Source of the DNA: Candidatus Pelagibacter sp.
GTDB taxonomy: Bacteria > Pseudomonadota > Alphaproteobacteria > Pelagibacterales > Pelagibacteraceae
Direction: 5' to 3'
Length of the DNA: 6,466 bases
Assembly: GCA_029941985.1 (NCBI GenBank)
Contig: JAPYTV010000049.1
Coordinates: forward strand, 1 to 6,466
The stretch's first letter is position 1; every line of letters begins with the position of its first letter. The notes beneath the pieces are model-generated. The model did not search any database, was not told the origin of the DNA, and saw only the letters and a list, made by a program, of their open reading frames with translations. This document shows positions 6,387 through 6,466 of this stretch, one piece after another. The position numbers and the translations under genes were made by a program.

Positions 6387-6466
6387 TAGCCTCCCAGGAA
6401 TAGTCTACCAACATCAGGATTATTTAACAAATCATCCCCTTTACCAGCGATAGCAGTTTGTCCAGA
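6386..6466 (-). CDS. livF: C-terminus of a second LivF-type ABC ATPase, 5' part beyond the window
   Basis: Only the last 26 codons are present, entering from the right edge in frame and ending with TAA at 6388-6386. They read SGQTAIAGKGDDLLNNPDVG followed by RLFLGG. This is the standard LivF C-terminus and parallels the complete LivF of this window, which ends GKELLNNPRVRSSFLGG. The piece contains no catalytic motif, so the call rests on this tail alone, but LLNNP-x-V plus a terminal LGG is distinctive. It implies that a second HAAT importer cassette lies immediately upstream in the same transcription direction, with this gene its last member before azlC. Whether it shares a substrate with the livGFHM set cannot be told here. 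Confidence 0.85.
   Translation of the reverse strand, partial: SGQTAIAGKGDDLLNNPDVGRLFLGG
6390..6395 (-). promoter_or_regulatory. Shine-Dalgarno of azlC inside the LivF-like gene end
   Basis: The minus strand reads CTG GGA GGC TAATG, so GGGAGG within the final Leu-Gly-Gly codons of the upstream LivF-like gene lies three bases before the azlC ATG. The spacing is short, but it is the only plausible start signal, and the TAATG overlap indicates translational coupling. Confidence 0.6.

Overview
The window is a gene-dense, AT-rich stretch in which every supportable gene lies on the minus strand. The base composition, the one- to 33-base intergenic gaps, the start/stop overlaps, and the concentration of amino-acid ABC transport genes suggest a streamlined marine alphaproteobacterium of the SAR11/Pelagibacterales kind. 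That placement is inferred from composition and gene content; no rRNA or marker gene is present to prove it. No RNA gene, mobile element, CRISPR array, long repeat or convincing terminator was seen, and no stretch over 33 bases lacks a gene.

Read in the direction of transcription (right to left), the layout is as follows. (1) The last 26 codons of a LivF-type ABC ATPase, which must be the end of a second branched-chain/hydrophobic amino-acid transport cassette lying beyond the right edge. (2) azlC and azlD, overlapping, which encode a two-subunit AzlCD amino-acid exporter. (3) A close GlaH/CsiD homologue, the Fe(II)/2-oxoglutarate glutarate 2-hydroxylase. (4) A divergent member of the pyrroline-5-carboxylate reductase (ProC) family. 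(5) livG, livF, livH and livM, the two ATPases and two permeases of a complete HAAT-type importer core; livM runs off the left edge. No substrate-binding protein (LivK/LivJ) is inside the window.

The spacing (TAATG at livF2/azlC, 11-base overlap azlC/azlD, 3-base gap to glaH, 33-base gap to the ProC-like gene, 6-base gap to livG, TAATG livG/livF, 1 base livF/livH, GTGA livH/livM) supports one polycistronic unit. The working idea is an uptake, efflux and catabolism module: an importer brings in an amino acid or related compound, AzlCD vents excess, and GlaH plus an imine reductase-like enzyme process carbon skeletons. GlaH points to glutarate, an intermediate of lysine/5-aminovalerate breakdown. 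A lysine- or cyclic-imine-related substrate is therefore plausible for the ProC-like enzyme and perhaps for the transporter, but this is inference from gene order.

The three central genes of the run (glaH, the ProC-like gene and livG) lack a visible Shine-Dalgarno sequence, whereas the flanking azl and livFHM genes have good ones. This may mark a seam in how the cluster was assembled.
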